From Stakelama portus (GTDB lineage: Bacteria > Pseudomonadota > Alphaproteobacteria > Sphingomonadales > Sphingomonadaceae): a DNA stretch of 64,000 bases. The notes under the pieces are model-generated. The model worked only from the letters and a program-made list of their open reading frames with translations. It was not told the origin of the DNA and did no database searches. Location: assembly GCF_003171655.1 (NCBI RefSeq), contig NZ_QFZL01000009.1, forward strand, positions 1 through 64,000, written 5' to 3'. The translations under genes and the position numbers were made by a program. Shown in pieces: positions 25,637 to 34,813 of this stretch (its first letter is position 1; each line of letters opens with the position of its first letter).

Positions 25637-27037
25637 CTAGCTTGTCAAATCGTCCAGCATCCTTTGCGCAAGCTGGCTCAACGTATCGTCACGCGCGCCC
25701 ATGATGACGATACGGTCGCCCGGTTTCGCCTGCGCGACGATGTGCGCCGCAGCGGCTTCGCGTTCGGGAATGTGCATGGCATGCGCCCCGGTCGCGGCGA
25801 TGTCGGCAATGATGTCTGCGCTGGTGACTTCACGTGTCACTGTCCCGCCCTGATAAACCGGGTCGGGCAGGACGAGCAGGTCGTCCCCGGCGAGTTTTTC
25901 GGCGAACATGGCGACAAGCTCGCGCCGCATCACCTTGAGCGGACCAAAGCCATGCGGTTGAAACATCAGCAGCAGGCGACCGGGAAAGGCGTGGAGCGTA
26001 TCGAGCGTCGCTGCGATCTTTTCGGGGTTGTGGCCAAAATCGTCGATCACTGCGATCCGGTTGGCGATGCCGACCAGATCGAAACGACGGCGCAGCCCGC
26101 TGAAGCCGGTGATCGCTTCGGCGGCCATCGCCAGCGGTACATCGATCGCGCGGGCAGCGCCGATCGCGGCAAGCGCGTTCGACACATTGTGGAGCCCCGG
26201 CACGGCAAGCCTGACCGCGAGCCCGCTGAACGCGCCGCCTTCCCACAGATCGAAGGTCACCCCGAACGGGGCTTCGACGATGTTCCGGGCCGAAAGCGAC
26301 ACGTCGCGATCGATGGCAAATCCGATCACCCGGTCCGCCGGCAGCGCCATGGCAAGCGCGGCAGCCTCCGCATTGTCCAGATTGACGACGGCCTTGGCCG
26401 CCTTGCCGATGAAATCGCCGAACAGCGCGCGCAGCTCTTCCATCGTCTTATGGTCATGGCTGACATTGTTGAGCACCGCGACGCTGGGCGAATAGAGCGC
26501 GATCGATCCGTCGCTTTCGTCGACTTCGGTCACGAAATCCGCGCCCGTCCCGACCAGCGCGCTGGCAAAGGGAGCATCGGGAGTCGCGAAATTCTTCATC
26601 ACCGCGCCATTCATCACCGTGGGATGATGGCCGCAGCAATGCAGGATCCAGCCGATCATGCCGGTGACGGTCGATTTGCCGCTGGTGCCGGCGACACCGA
26701 TACGGCTGGGCGCAGCGTTGAACAGCGACGCGAGCAATTCCGCGCGGCTCAGCCGTTGCGCGCCGACGTCGGCGGCTGCGACCATGTCGGGCACGCTGTC
26801 TTCGACCGCGGCGGAGGCGACGACGATCTGATCGGCCGAGGTGATTCCGCTGCCGTCCTGTTCGAACAATGCGATGCCCCGCGCACGCAGCGAATCGAAC
26901 TTCGCGGCAAGCTCCGCCTTGCCCAGGCTGCGATCCGATCCGGCGACGCTGGCGCCCTGACCTTTCAGGATCATCGCCAGCGGCATCATGCCCGAACCGC
27001 CGATACCGACAAAGAAATAGGGTTTGCTGTGCTCCAT
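25637..27037 (-). CDS. mpl: Mur ligase, Mpl-like muropeptide ligase (or MurC paralogue)
   Basis: This 466-residue ligase has the MurC/Mpl layout: Rossmann-like VGIGGSGMMPLA at the N-terminus, P-loop GVAGTSGKSTVTGM at about residue 113, a central EVDESDGS and NNVSHDHK motif, and a C-terminal domain with DDFGHNPEKI and FQPHGFGP. Mpl joins a recovered tripeptide to UDP-MurNAc, a murein-recycling step. Divergence from ldcA, and lack of the usual mur cluster around it, favour Mpl over MurC, but both share these motifs. Confidence 0.82.
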   Translation of the reverse strand: MEHSKPYFFVGIGGSGMMPLAMILKGQGASVAGSDRSLGKAELAAKFDSLRARGIALFEQDGSGITSADQIVVASAAVEDSVPDMVAAADVGAQRLSRAELLASLFNAAPSRIGVAGTSGKSTVTGMIGWILHCCGHHPTVMNGAVMKNFATPDAPFASALVGTGADFVTEVDESDGSIALYSPSVAVLNNVSHDHKTMEELRALFGDFIGKAAKAVVNLDNAEAAALAMALPADRVIGFAIDRDVSLSARNIVEAPFGVTFDLWEGGAFSGLAVRLAVPGLHNVSNALAAIGAARAIDVPLAMAAEAITGFSGLRRRFDLVGIANRIAVIDDFGHNPEKIAATLDTLHAFPGRLLLMFQPHGFGPLKVMRRELVAMFAEKLAGDDLLVLPDPVYQGGTVTREVTSADIIADIAATGAHAMHIPEREAAAAHIVAQAKPGDRIVIMGARDDTLSQLAQRMLDDLTS

Positions 27038-27095
27038 CGCATCGGGCTATCCGGGCTGAAGGCGGGGAGCAAGGGCTTGGCGCCTTCCCGTCGAC

Positions 27096-27185
27096 CCGTT
27101 CGGGCTGAGCTTGTCGAAGCCCCGTCCTTTTCTGTCACGCGGTGGTGGAAGCAGGACCGCCCTTCGACAGGCTCAGGGCGAACGG
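27096..27185. repeat. dispersed palindromic repeat, copy 2
   Basis: Two 24-base arms at 27096..27119 and 27162..27185 match with only three mismatches. The core is TGAGCTTGTCGAAG and CTTCGACAGGCTCA. The element fills most of the 171-base gap between the divergent mpl and ldcA genes. It is the cleanest copy of the family seen at 2219 and 54710. Confidence 0.85.
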
Positions 27186-27208
27186 CTCATAACATGGGGT
27201 GGGACAAG

Positions 27209-28036
27209 ATGCGCATCGCCGTCGTGGCACCGGGACGTCCGATCAGCGAAGCCAATGCGGCACGCGTTTCCGCCTTCATGGCGCTGACCTATCCGCAGCA
27301 TGACGTGGTGTTTCACCCGCAATGCTATCTGTCCGACGGGCATTTCGCCGGATCGGACGATGCCCGCGCCGCCGCCTTTCTGGAAGTCGCCAACGACCCG
27401 CAATATGACGCGATTTGGTTCGCACGCGGCGGCTATGGGTCGAACCGCATCCTTTCGCGGGTGATGCCCAATCTTGGCCCGGCGGCACGCGACAAGGCGT
27501 ATCTCGGCTTTTCCGACATGGGGTTCCTGCTCGGGGCGCTCTATGCCGCCGGAATCGGGCGTCCGATCCATGCGGCCATGCCGATCACGCTGGGCAGCAA
27601 CGATCCGGGCGAAAGCCTTGGCTGGGCGCTGGCATGGCTGATCGACGGCGACCGCAATGCGCTCGAACCCAGCCTCAACGGCGAAGGCAAGGGCCGCCCG
27701 GCCGCTGCCTTCAATCTCGCGATTCTCGACGCGCTGATCGGCACGCCATATTTGCCCGACCTCACCGACCATGTGCTGATGATCGAGGAAGTGTCAGAGC
27801 CGCTCTATCGCATCGACCGGATGTTGTTCACTGTCGCGCACGCAACCCAGCTGAAGGGCATTGCCGGCATCCGGCTGGGCCATGTCACGCATATTCAGGA
27901 AAACGACCCGCCCTTTGCCGAGACCGCCGAACAGATCGCCCGGCGCTGGTGCGACGAAATGGGCGTCCCGTTCCTTGGCCGTGCAGAAATCGGCCATATC
28001 GCGCTCAATCGCGTGGTGCCGTTCGGCGTGGCGTGA
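27209..28036 (+). CDS. ldcA: LD-carboxypeptidase LdcA
   Basis: This 275-residue S66-family peptidase removes the terminal D-Ala from recovered tetrapeptides. It has RGGYGSNRIL with the probable catalytic Ser, IEEVSEPLYRIDRM with the Glu, and RLGHVTH with the His. The chosen ATG at 27209 has GGGTGGG upstream; ATG 27194 would add five residues. The frame is open far upstream but that part is antisense to mpl. With Mpl it completes a recycling pair. Confidence 0.9.
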   Translation: MRIAVVAPGRPISEANAARVSAFMALTYPQHDVVFHPQCYLSDGHFAGSDDARAAAFLEVANDPQYDAIWFARGGYGSNRILSRVMPNLGPAARDKAYLGFSDMGFLLGALYAAGIGRPIHAAMPITLGSNDPGESLGWALAWLIDGDRNALEPSLNGEGKGRPAAAFNLAILDALIGTPYLPDLTDHVLMIEEVSEPLYRIDRMLFTVAHATQLKGIAGIRLGHVTHIQENDPPFAETAEQIARRWCDEMGVPFLGRAEIGHIALNRVVPFGVA

Positions 28037-28045
28037 GGCCCAGGC

Positions 28046-29116
28046 TCACGAAACCCAGCGTATCGGCGAGGCAACGTTCGGATCGTCCCGGCAGGCATTT
28101 CTCACCGCCTGCCACTGCTCGTTCGTCAGCGCCGAACGATAGGCGCGACCGGCAACCACGGAGGTTTCGAAGCGCCGGCGCCGATCATCCGAGACAGGAT
28201 GGGACGAAAGAAAGCTCATCACACGCGCATTGGAACCTTCTTTCCTGGCCAGTTTCGCAAAAAAATCGGCCGTCGCTTTCGGCGAAATATCGGCAGCCTC
28301 CAGCCGTTCGATTGCCACACCATCGGCGGCAGCCTCTGCCTTTCGGCCATAGCTGAGCGTCACCAGGTTGCTCAGCGTGTTGCCGGCTTCGCCGCCAAAG
28401 CCTCCCAAAAACAGCCCAACACCGATCTGACGCAGCAACCCCGCCATCGAATCGCGGTGGCGGACATGACCAAGCTCATGACCCAACACGCCCGCCAGTT
28501 CATCGGGTGAGTCCGCCGCCTGAACCAGCCCGTCGAACAGCAGGATATGCCCGCCGGGCAAGGTGATGGCATTGACCATCGGTATATTCGCGATCTCCAC
28601 CTGACGCGCTTCCCCCTTGGGGTCGATTTCGCGCACCAGCGCCTGCAACGCGGCGGCGCTTTCCGGCGTGCGGCAATAGCGATTGCCGAAATCCCCGATC
28701 ATGGCGTCGCCCAGATTGTTTTCCCAACTCTGCGGAACCAGCGGGGCAAGCCATTGCGGCGATTGGAACAGGACAAATATGGCAACGACGGCAAGCGTCG
28801 CAAAGGTGCCGACGGCAGGCCAAAGCCCGATCTTGTCGACCCATTTTCCATAATGTTCGTTTTTGGGGAGCAAGGCGGCAAATTCCGGCGGCGCATCGCC
28901 CGTAAAGCCGATCCGCCAGCCGGGTCGATCCCGATGGCCATAGGCGGAGTGCCCGCGCTGTTGCCGGATCACGACCAGATCGGACCAGGCGACCGGATCT
29001 CCGATCCAGTCGCTCTCCGGGTCCGCGAGCACGAAACCGCCGTCCCTCGTCTGCGGGACGACCGAACGGCGGGTCGCGCTCTTGCCGTCATAGTGCCAGA
29101 GAAGGAAATCCTCCAT
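28046..29116 (-). CDS. M48 family zinc metalloprotease
   Basis: This 356-residue protein has a cytoplasmic N-terminal domain, one membrane span at about residues 99-117, and a C-terminal M48 peptidase domain with zinc motif HELGH at 213-217. A downstream Glu ligand is likely in KAEAAADGVAIERL. It resembles Oma1/BepA-type proteases of membrane quality control, but with only one span. Its start lies five bases after the DUF898 gene stop, so the two are co-transcribed. Confidence 0.88.
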   Translation of the reverse strand: MEDFLLWHYDGKSATRRSVVPQTRDGGFVLADPESDWIGDPVAWSDLVVIRQQRGHSAYGHRDRPGWRIGFTGDAPPEFAALLPKNEHYGKWVDKIGLWPAVGTFATLAVVAIFVLFQSPQWLAPLVPQSWENNLGDAMIGDFGNRYCRTPESAAALQALVREIDPKGEARQVEIANIPMVNAITLPGGHILLFDGLVQAADSPDELAGVLGHELGHVRHRDSMAGLLRQIGVGLFLGGFGGEAGNTLSNLVTLSYGRKAEAAADGVAIERLEAADISPKATADFFAKLARKEGSNARVMSFLSSHPVSDDRRRRFETSVVAGRAYRSALTNEQWQAVRNACRDDPNVASPIRWVS

Positions 29117-29121
29117 CTGCG

Positions 29122-30216
29122 TCAGAACGCGCCCACATCGAGGGCATCGAGCAGTCCCTCGCCATGCCGCGCAAGCGACGTGGTCGACTGCGTCAATGCG
29201 TCGGTATCGATCGAGCCGGTTGCGCCGAGATTGGTGATGAAGAATTTCCAGTGGCGATAATCGAGAAAGATCGCACCGATTCCCAGCGTGCCGATAACAA
29301 GCAGAATGTCGACCAGGATCAGCATGACCCAATCCTTTGTCCGCGCGTAAAAATGGAAATTCAGATCAGCCAGCGAGAGTTCGTCAACGGCTTCGCGGAA
29401 GAACTTGGCATAATAGGCCAACGCAATCAGTCCGAGCGCCGCGTAAATACCGATCGCCATGCCAACAAAGGCGAGTTGAGAAACAAGCGAGTCAGGATCG
29501 GGCGCTTCACCCTGCGGAGCGCCAGATTGCATCGCGACCATGACAGCGCCGAAAACGAAGCTGCCGATCAGCACCAGAATCGGAAAGAGGTAAAAAAGCA
29601 AAAAGCGCTTGAAGACATTTCTGTAATCGCCCGCCGCCTCAAAGCGGTGCGGCCCGAAGCTCATCGCGTTCCAGCGTTCGTTCCAGAGCGACATCATCGA
29701 CCAGGGAACCAGCAGCCCCAGGAGAAACGAGCCGACAAAGGTTTTCCAGACATAGGACACACCATAACGCAGGCCGCTGTCTTCACTGCCGCCGCGAATG
29801 CCGTGCCACCAGGTCCGCCCGAGGCGGTAACGCACCGCGCGAAACCGTGCGAGACCGACCATGTAGAAAAGCAGCAGGAAGGCGAACAGCGCCGTTAACA
29901 TCGCAAACAGGGGATGGCCGTGCAGGATCAACGCCTGAACACCGAAATTGAGGAACAGCACCGGCCCGCCGATCAACACCAGCGCCATGACGAAGCCGAG
30001 GAACAGCTCGAACCCCTTGCCGGTCCATTCCAGATGATCGTCGATAAAGCGCGTATTCTCCCAAAAATAGCGCCGCGACCGCGTCGTCGCCCAAAACCGG
30101 TAGATACCGAGCGTAACGATAGTCAGCAGTAAATTGGTGAACGCGATCGGCGCATATTCACGCCAGTTTCCTTCGAACGCGAAACCATCGCGTCCGACCT
30201 GATCTTCATCTTGCAT
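29122..30216 (-). CDS. DUF898 (YjgN-like) membrane protein
   Basis: This 364-residue protein has about seven membrane spans. Near the N-terminus it shows TLGIYRFWATTRSRRYFWENT, characteristic of the YjgN/DUF898 family. Repeated motifs RFWATT and RYRLGRTWWHGIRGG mark two similar halves. Function is unknown. A GGGGGG ribosome site precedes ATG 30216. This gene and the M48 protease occur together in other bacteria, which suggests the protease acts with or on it. Confidence 0.85.
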   Translation of the reverse strand: MQDEDQVGRDGFAFEGNWREYAPIAFTNLLLTIVTLGIYRFWATTRSRRYFWENTRFIDDHLEWTGKGFELFLGFVMALVLIGGPVLFLNFGVQALILHGHPLFAMLTALFAFLLLFYMVGLARFRAVRYRLGRTWWHGIRGGSEDSGLRYGVSYVWKTFVGSFLLGLLVPWSMMSLWNERWNAMSFGPHRFEAAGDYRNVFKRFLLFYLFPILVLIGSFVFGAVMVAMQSGAPQGEAPDPDSLVSQLAFVGMAIGIYAALGLIALAYYAKFFREAVDELSLADLNFHFYARTKDWVMLILVDILLVIGTLGIGAIFLDYRHWKFFITNLGATGSIDTDALTQSTTSLARHGEGLLDALDVGAF

Positions 30217-30428
30217 TCTGCCCCCCCAGAACATGTGCTGAGCTTCAATAGATCAGCGCATTGCGCGCACCATCATCCACTTCCCGAGCATTACGCAATA
30301 CCTAATCGGCATGGTGACGCGCGAAGATGTCTCGAATGCCTCGGCGACGCGCTACCCCCTTCCTATATCGCGCAGGTGCGGGCATACACCGCGCGCTTTC
30401 AACCCAAGCCATAGAGAAGGCCTTTCCC

Positions 30429-32429
30429 GTGTCCGACATGTTCCGCATTACGCTGCCCGACGGTTCCGTCCGTGAGGTAGCCCCGGGGACTACCCCGGCG
30501 GACATTGCCGCGGCGATCGGGCCGGGGCTTGCCAAGGCAGCGCTCGCCGCGCGTGTCGACGGTGAAGTGCGCGATATCATGCGCCCGCTGGAGGGCGACG
30601 CACAGCTCGCGCTGATCACCGCCAGGGACGAGGCCGACGCGCTCGAACTCGTCCGCCACGATTATGCGCACGTCCTTGCCGAAGCGGTGCAGGCGCTGTG
30701 GCCGGGCACGCAGATCACTTTCGGTCCCGCGACCGATGACGGTTTCTATTATGACGTGAAGGCACCCGACAGCCGCGCGCCCTTCTCGATGGACGACTTG
30801 CCCGCGATCGAGGAAAAGATGCGCGAGATCATCCGCGCCGACAAGCCGCTGATCCGGCAGGTGTGGAGCCGCGAAGACCTGATCGCCAAATGGGAAAAGG
30901 ACGGCGAGACGTTCAAGGCCGAATGGGCGAAGGAACTGCCCGAGGGCGAAGATCTGACGGTATATTGGTCGGGTGAGGACTGGCTCGACATGTGCCGTGG
31001 GCCGCACCTTGCCTCGACCGGCAAGCTCGACCCGCAGGCGTTCAAGCTGATGCGCGTCGCCGGTGCCTATTGGCGCGGCGACCAGAAGAATGCGCAGCTG
31101 ACGCGCATCTACGGCACCGGCTGGCTCAACAAGAAGCAGCTCGACGCGCATCTGATGCGGCTGGAGGAAGCGGCCAAGCGCGACCATCGCAAGCTGGGGC
31201 AGGAAATGGACCTGTTCCACCTGCAGGCCGAAGCGCATGGCAGCGTGTTCTGGCATCCCAACGGCTATGTCATCTGGCGCGAGCTGGAAGATTATATGCG
31301 CCGCGCGGTGAACGGCTCCGGCAGCAAGGAAGTCAAGACGCCGCAGGTGATGGACGCCCGCCAGTGGGAACAGTCGGGCCATTGGGGCAAATATCGCGAA
31401 AACATGTTCGTCATCCCCGACGAGACGCCGAACATCGAAGACGATGGCCCGATGGTGTCCAAGGACGCCGACTGGATGGCGCTCAAGCCGATGAACTGCC
31501 CGGCGCATGTCCTGATCTTCAAACAGGGGATCAAATCGTATCGCGATCTGCCGCTGCGACTGGTCGAAAATGGATGCTGCCACCGCAACGAGCCGCATGG
31601 CGCGCTGCACGGGCTGATGCGCGTCCGCCAGTTCACACAGGATGACGGCCATATCTTCTGCCGCGAGGACCAGATCGTCGCGGAAGTGCAGGATTTCTGC
31701 CGTCTGGCCGACCGGGTCTATAAGGATTTCGGCTTCACCTATGCGATCAAGCTGGCGCTGCGCCCCGAAAATCGCTTCGGCACCGAAGAAATGTGGGACA
31801 AGGCCGAGGCGGAACTGCGCGACGCCGTTGTCCGTGCCGGCATGGCGACGCAGGAATATGGCTGGGAAGAACTGCCCGGCGAAGGCGCCTTTTATGCGCC
31901 CAAGCTCGAATGGCACCTGACCGACGCGATCGGGCGGACGTGGCAGGTCGGCACGATCCAGTCGGATCGCGTGCTGCCCGAACGGCTCGACGCCAGCTAT
32001 GTCGGCGAAGATGGCGAGCGCCATCGCCCGGTGATGCTCCACCGCGCGATCTTCGGTTCCTATGAACGCTTCATCGGCATCCTGATCGAACATTTTGCCG
32101 GCAAGCTGCCGACCTGGCTCGCGCCGGTTCAGGCAGTGGTCGCAACGATCGTGTCCGATGCCGACGACTATGCCCATCAGGTTGCCGACAAGCTGAAGGC
32201 CGCGGGCATTCGCGTCGAAACCGATCTGCGCAACGAAAAGATCAACTATAAGGTGCGCGAACATTCGCTGGCGAAGGTTCCGCAGCTGCTGGTGGTCGGC
32301 AAGCGTGAGGCCGACGAAGGCACCGTCGCCGTCCGCACGCTCGGCAGCCAGGGGCAGCGGATGATGTCGATCGACGAAGCGGTCGCCATGTTGCGCAGCG
32401 AAGCGACTCCGCCCGATCTGCGCGATTGA
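30429..32429 (+). CDS. thrS: threonine-tRNA ligase ThrS
   Basis: This 666-residue enzyme has an N-terminal TGS domain ([11 protein letters not shown]), an editing domain with zinc-site motifs HDYAH and CRGPH, a class II catalytic core with HRNEPHG and the [10 protein letters not shown] motif 2 region, and a C-terminal anticodon-binding domain. I chose GTG 30429, nine bases after AGAAGG, over ATG 30438, which is too far from that site. The length agrees with E. coli ThrS (642). Confidence 0.95.
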   Translation: MSDMFRITLPDGSVREVAPGTTPADIAAAIGPGLAKAALAARVDGEVRDIMRPLEGDAQLALITARDEADALELVRHDYAHVLAEAVQALWPGTQITFGPATDDGFYYDVKAPDSRAPFSMDDLPAIEEKMREIIRADKPLIRQVWSREDLIAKWEKDGETFKAEWAKELPEGEDLTVYWSGEDWLDMCRGPHLASTGKLDPQAFKLMRVAGAYWRGDQKNAQLTRIYGTGWLNKKQLDAHLMRLEEAAKRDHRKLGQEMDLFHLQAEAHGSVFWHPNGYVIWRELEDYMRRAVNGSGSKEVKTPQVMDARQWEQSGHWGKYRENMFVIPDETPNIEDDGPMVSKDADWMALKPMNCPAHVLIFKQGIKSYRDLPLRLVENGCCHRNEPHGALHGLMRVRQFTQDDGHIFCREDQIVAEVQDFCRLADRVYKDFGFTYAIKLALRPENRFGTEEMWDKAEAELRDAVVRAGMATQEYGWEELPGEGAFYAPKLEWHLTDAIGRTWQVGTIQSDRVLPERLDASYVGEDGERHRPVMLHRAIFGSYERFIGILIEHFAGKLPTWLAPVQAVVATIVSDADDYAHQVADKLKAAGIRVETDLRNEKINYKVREHSLAKVPQLLVVGKREADEGTVAVRTLGSQGQRMMSIDEAVAMLRSEATPPDLRD

Positions 32430-32436
32430 TCCTGTC

Positions 32437-32462
32437 CGGCGGCTTGCAAGCGGGCCGCCGGA
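32437..32462. other. hairpin in the thrS-infC gap
   Basis: CCGGCGGC and GCCGCCGG form a perfect 8-base stem ten bases after the thrS stop, with no T-run. The rest of the 180-base gap should hold the infC promoter or leader; nothing else is clear. Confidence 0.4.
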
Positions 32463-32610
32463 TGCCGATATTGAGCCCTATGGTGCGGCAAACACGCCGC
32501 ACCGCGCGTCTTTTTCGACACAATGTGGCGCTGACCGCTACCGGTCGGCGCCGAAATGCGTTATTCTGACATATTCGCAGTTTGTTTGAACGACCACAGG
32601 AGAGCTTCCT

Positions 32611-33153
32611 ATACGACCCCCGATGCGGCGCCCCATGGCGCCCCCGCCGATGAACGGCCCTCGCTACAACGAATTCATCCAGGTGCCCAAGGTTCGCGTG
32701 ATCGACCATGAGGGCGAGAATCTCGGCGTGATGTACACGCGCGAGGCGATCGAGCAGGCCGCCGAATACGGTCTCGATCTGGTTGAAGTGTCGCCGAACG
32801 CCGATCCGCCCGTGTGCAAGTTCCTCGACGTGGGGAAATATAAATACGAGGCGCAGAAAAAGGCGAATCAGGCGCGCAAGACTCAGCGGACGCAGGAGAT
32901 CAAGGAGATCAAGATGCGTCCCAACATCGATGACCATGATTACGAGACGAAGATGAAAAACGTCCGTAAGTTCATCGGTGAAGGCGACAAGGTGAAGCTG
33001 ACGCTCCGCTTCCGCGGACGCGAGCTTTCGCACGGTCAGCTGGGTATGCAATTGCTTCAGCGGGTTGCGGAGGACGTACAGGAAGAGGCGAAGGTCGAAT
33101 CCTATCCGCGCATGGAAGGCCGCCAGATGCTGATGGTACTGGCGCCGAAATAA
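32611..33153 (+). CDS. infC: translation initiation factor IF-3, probable AUA start
   Basis: This 180-residue IF-3 has an N-terminal domain ([20 protein letters not shown]), a linker, and a C-terminal domain ([15 protein letters not shown] and [12 protein letters not shown]). The first ATG (32623) is 20 bases from the only good ribosome site, AGGAG at 32598..32602. An in-frame ATA at 32611 is exactly eight bases from it. IF-3 genes are known for rare AUU/AUA starts that IF-3 itself discriminates against, allowing autoregulation. The AUA start is inferred from spacing. Confidence 0.9.
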   Translation: MRPPMRRPMAPPPMNGPRYNEFIQVPKVRVIDHEGENLGVMYTREAIEQAAEYGLDLVEVSPNADPPVCKFLDVGKYKYEAQKKANQARKTQRTQEIKEIKMRPNIDDHDYETKMKNVRKFIGEGDKVKLTLRFRGRELSHGQLGMQLLQRVAEDVQEEAKVESYPRMEGRQMLMVLAPK

Positions 33154-33170
33154 GCGCCGTATCACGGTTC

Positions 33171-33209
33171 AAAAAAAGCCCCTCGATCCTGCGATCGGGG
33201 GGCTTTTTT
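33171..33209 (+). terminator. terminator after infC
   Basis: AGCCCCTCGATC and GATCGGGGGGCT form a stem, imperfect at one position, flanked by A and T runs (AAAAAA and TTTTTT). It can act in both directions, ending infC and the hydrolase gene on the other strand. Confidence 0.85.
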
Positions 33210-33232
33210 GTGCCTTGCCGCGCGCTGCGACT

Positions 33233-34237
33233 CTATTCGCCGTCGTGCCGGCGAAACCAGCCGCGGAGGATCGCCTCGGTCGCGATCGGGCGGTCGGTGA
33301 TCATGCCGTGCGCGGCGCCCGGCACCACCGCCAGTTCCGATCCGGGCGTCTGACGCGCGAAATCCTGCACCGTGTCGATCCGCGCCTCGTCATACTGGCC
33401 GACCAGGAACATCGTCCGCGCGCCGTCGATTCTGGCGAGCAGCGGCACCGCGTCATAATCCTTGAGCGATCCGGTCGAGCGAAACTCGCTCGGGCCCCAC
33501 ATCGCGTTATAGATCACCGGATTGAAGCCATGCCCGCCGATGTTGCGGACATAGGCGATCAGTTCGGGACTGGCCGGTTCGCGGCGATTGAAATGGGCAT
33601 AGAAGACTTCGGTCGCGGCATCGCAATCGGATGCGGGGGGCGGCGCCGTCCCTTCGCAGGCGGCGATCGTCGCCTGAACCGGCTTGGGCAATTCGGTGAG
33701 CAGCGCATTGGCGTCGGCAATCCAGCGCGGCGTGGAGATATAGGTCCCCGCCAGCACGCTCGAAGCCACATGCTCCGGATAGCGCGCGGCATATTCGAGC
33801 GCGATCGCCGACCCCCAGCTATGCCCGACGACGTGCCAGCGATCGACGCCCAGCGCCTGCCGGATCGATTCCAGTTCGGAAACGAAACGTTCGACGCGCC
33901 AGTTCGCCGGATCGTTCGGCCGGTCCGAACGGCCGCTGTCGAGCTGGTCGTACAGGATCACCGGCCGCTCGTCGGCCAGCCCCAGCATCGCGGCAAAGCC
34001 GTCATGGGTGCCGCCCGGGCCGCCATGGATGAAGACGACCGGGGTGGCGCCTTTGCCGATCACGCCGTTGACGCGCACATAGACGCGTCCGCCCTCCACC
34101 GGGACCATCAGCTCGCGATCGGGCGCGGCATAGGGTTGCGCCGAAACGGGCGCCGCTGCCTGCGCCCATGCCGGCGCCGAAAGGATTGTCGACAGCGCGA
34201 GCGACAGTGCCGCCAACAGCCGAATGGGAAATCTCAC
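33233..34237 (-). CDS. exported S33 alpha/beta hydrolase, prolyl aminopeptidase-like
   Basis: This 334-residue protein has a Sec signal peptide (LLAALSLALS, cleavage near AWAQ). Prolyl iminopeptidase hallmarks follow: HGGPGG at about residue 72, DQLDSGRSD, nucleophile GHSWGS at about 140, a late GQYDEA Asp and AAHGM His. It would act in the periplasm on short peptides or amides. The exact substrate is open because exported members of this group vary. Confidence 0.85.
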   Translation of the reverse strand: MRFPIRLLAALSLALSTILSAPAWAQAAAPVSAQPYAAPDRELMVPVEGGRVYVRVNGVIGKGATPVVFIHGGPGGTHDGFAAMLGLADERPVILYDQLDSGRSDRPNDPANWRVERFVSELESIRQALGVDRWHVVGHSWGSAIALEYAARYPEHVASSVLAGTYISTPRWIADANALLTELPKPVQATIAACEGTAPPPASDCDAATEVFYAHFNRREPASPELIAYVRNIGGHGFNPVIYNAMWGPSEFRSTGSLKDYDAVPLLARIDGARTMFLVGQYDEARIDTVQDFARQTPGSELAVVPGAAHGMITDRPIATEAILRGWFRRHDGE

Positions 34238-34337
34238 CAGTCACTCTCCCCGCATCGCTTCGAATCATGCCCGTGCCGGGCGCTATAGCCGTTCGGCCGC
34301 CGGTTTTCGAAATCGCCGCGCATGCGCCGCCACGGCT

Positions 34338-34721
34338 TCAGGCGCTCGCCGGCGGCTCCCATAATTCGATCGGATTGCCCTCCGGGTCGTGGATGCGCGC
34401 GAACCGGCCGGTTTCGGGCGAATCCCATTCCTCGCGCGTCGTGATGGCGATGCCCGACGCATTGAGCTGTTCGAGCAGCCCTTCCAGGTCATCGACTCGA
34501 AAATTGAGCATGAATGCCTTTTCGGGGGCGAAATAATCGCTGTCTGCTTTAAACGGCTCGAAAACAACCGGGCCGCCACGGATATTCCAGAACCATTCGT
34601 TCGTTTCGCCCTGACCATCGCCGCATCCCGCGCCGATGTTCAGATGTTCCCGATACCAGGTTCGCAACGCATCCGGGTCCTTCGCCCGGAAAAAGAAGCC
34701 GCCAAATCCCAGGACGCCCAT
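34338..34721 (-). CDS. VOC family (glyoxalase-like) protein
   Basis: This 127-residue single-module vicinal-oxygen-chelate protein has GFGGFFFRAKDPDALRTWY, ending in IHDPEGNPIELWEP, where the Glu is the usual metal ligand. The start at 34721 follows GGGGAG; longer in-frame starts lack such a site. The substrate is unknown. It is divergent from the antiporter gene. Confidence 0.85.
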   Translation of the reverse strand: MGVLGFGGFFFRAKDPDALRTWYREHLNIGAGCGDGQGETNEWFWNIRGGPVVFEPFKADSDYFAPEKAFMLNFRVDDLEGLLEQLNASGIAITTREEWDSPETGRFARIHDPEGNPIELWEPPASA

Positions 34722-34813
34722 TTCGTGAGTCTCCCCTTCTGCACGCCGTGCCATCCTAACCCGGATTGCGCCGCGTACCCATCCCCGACGCAACCCGTGT
34801 ACAAGGCGCAGCA

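Noticed and set aside
25553..28036. One 827-codon plus-strand frame ending in LdcA
   Set aside because: Only the last 275 codons match LdcA. The rest is antisense to mpl plus a repeat, so there is no fusion protein.
30399..32264. 621-codon minus-strand frame
   Set aside because: Mirror of thrS; no family motif and the sense gene is unmistakable.
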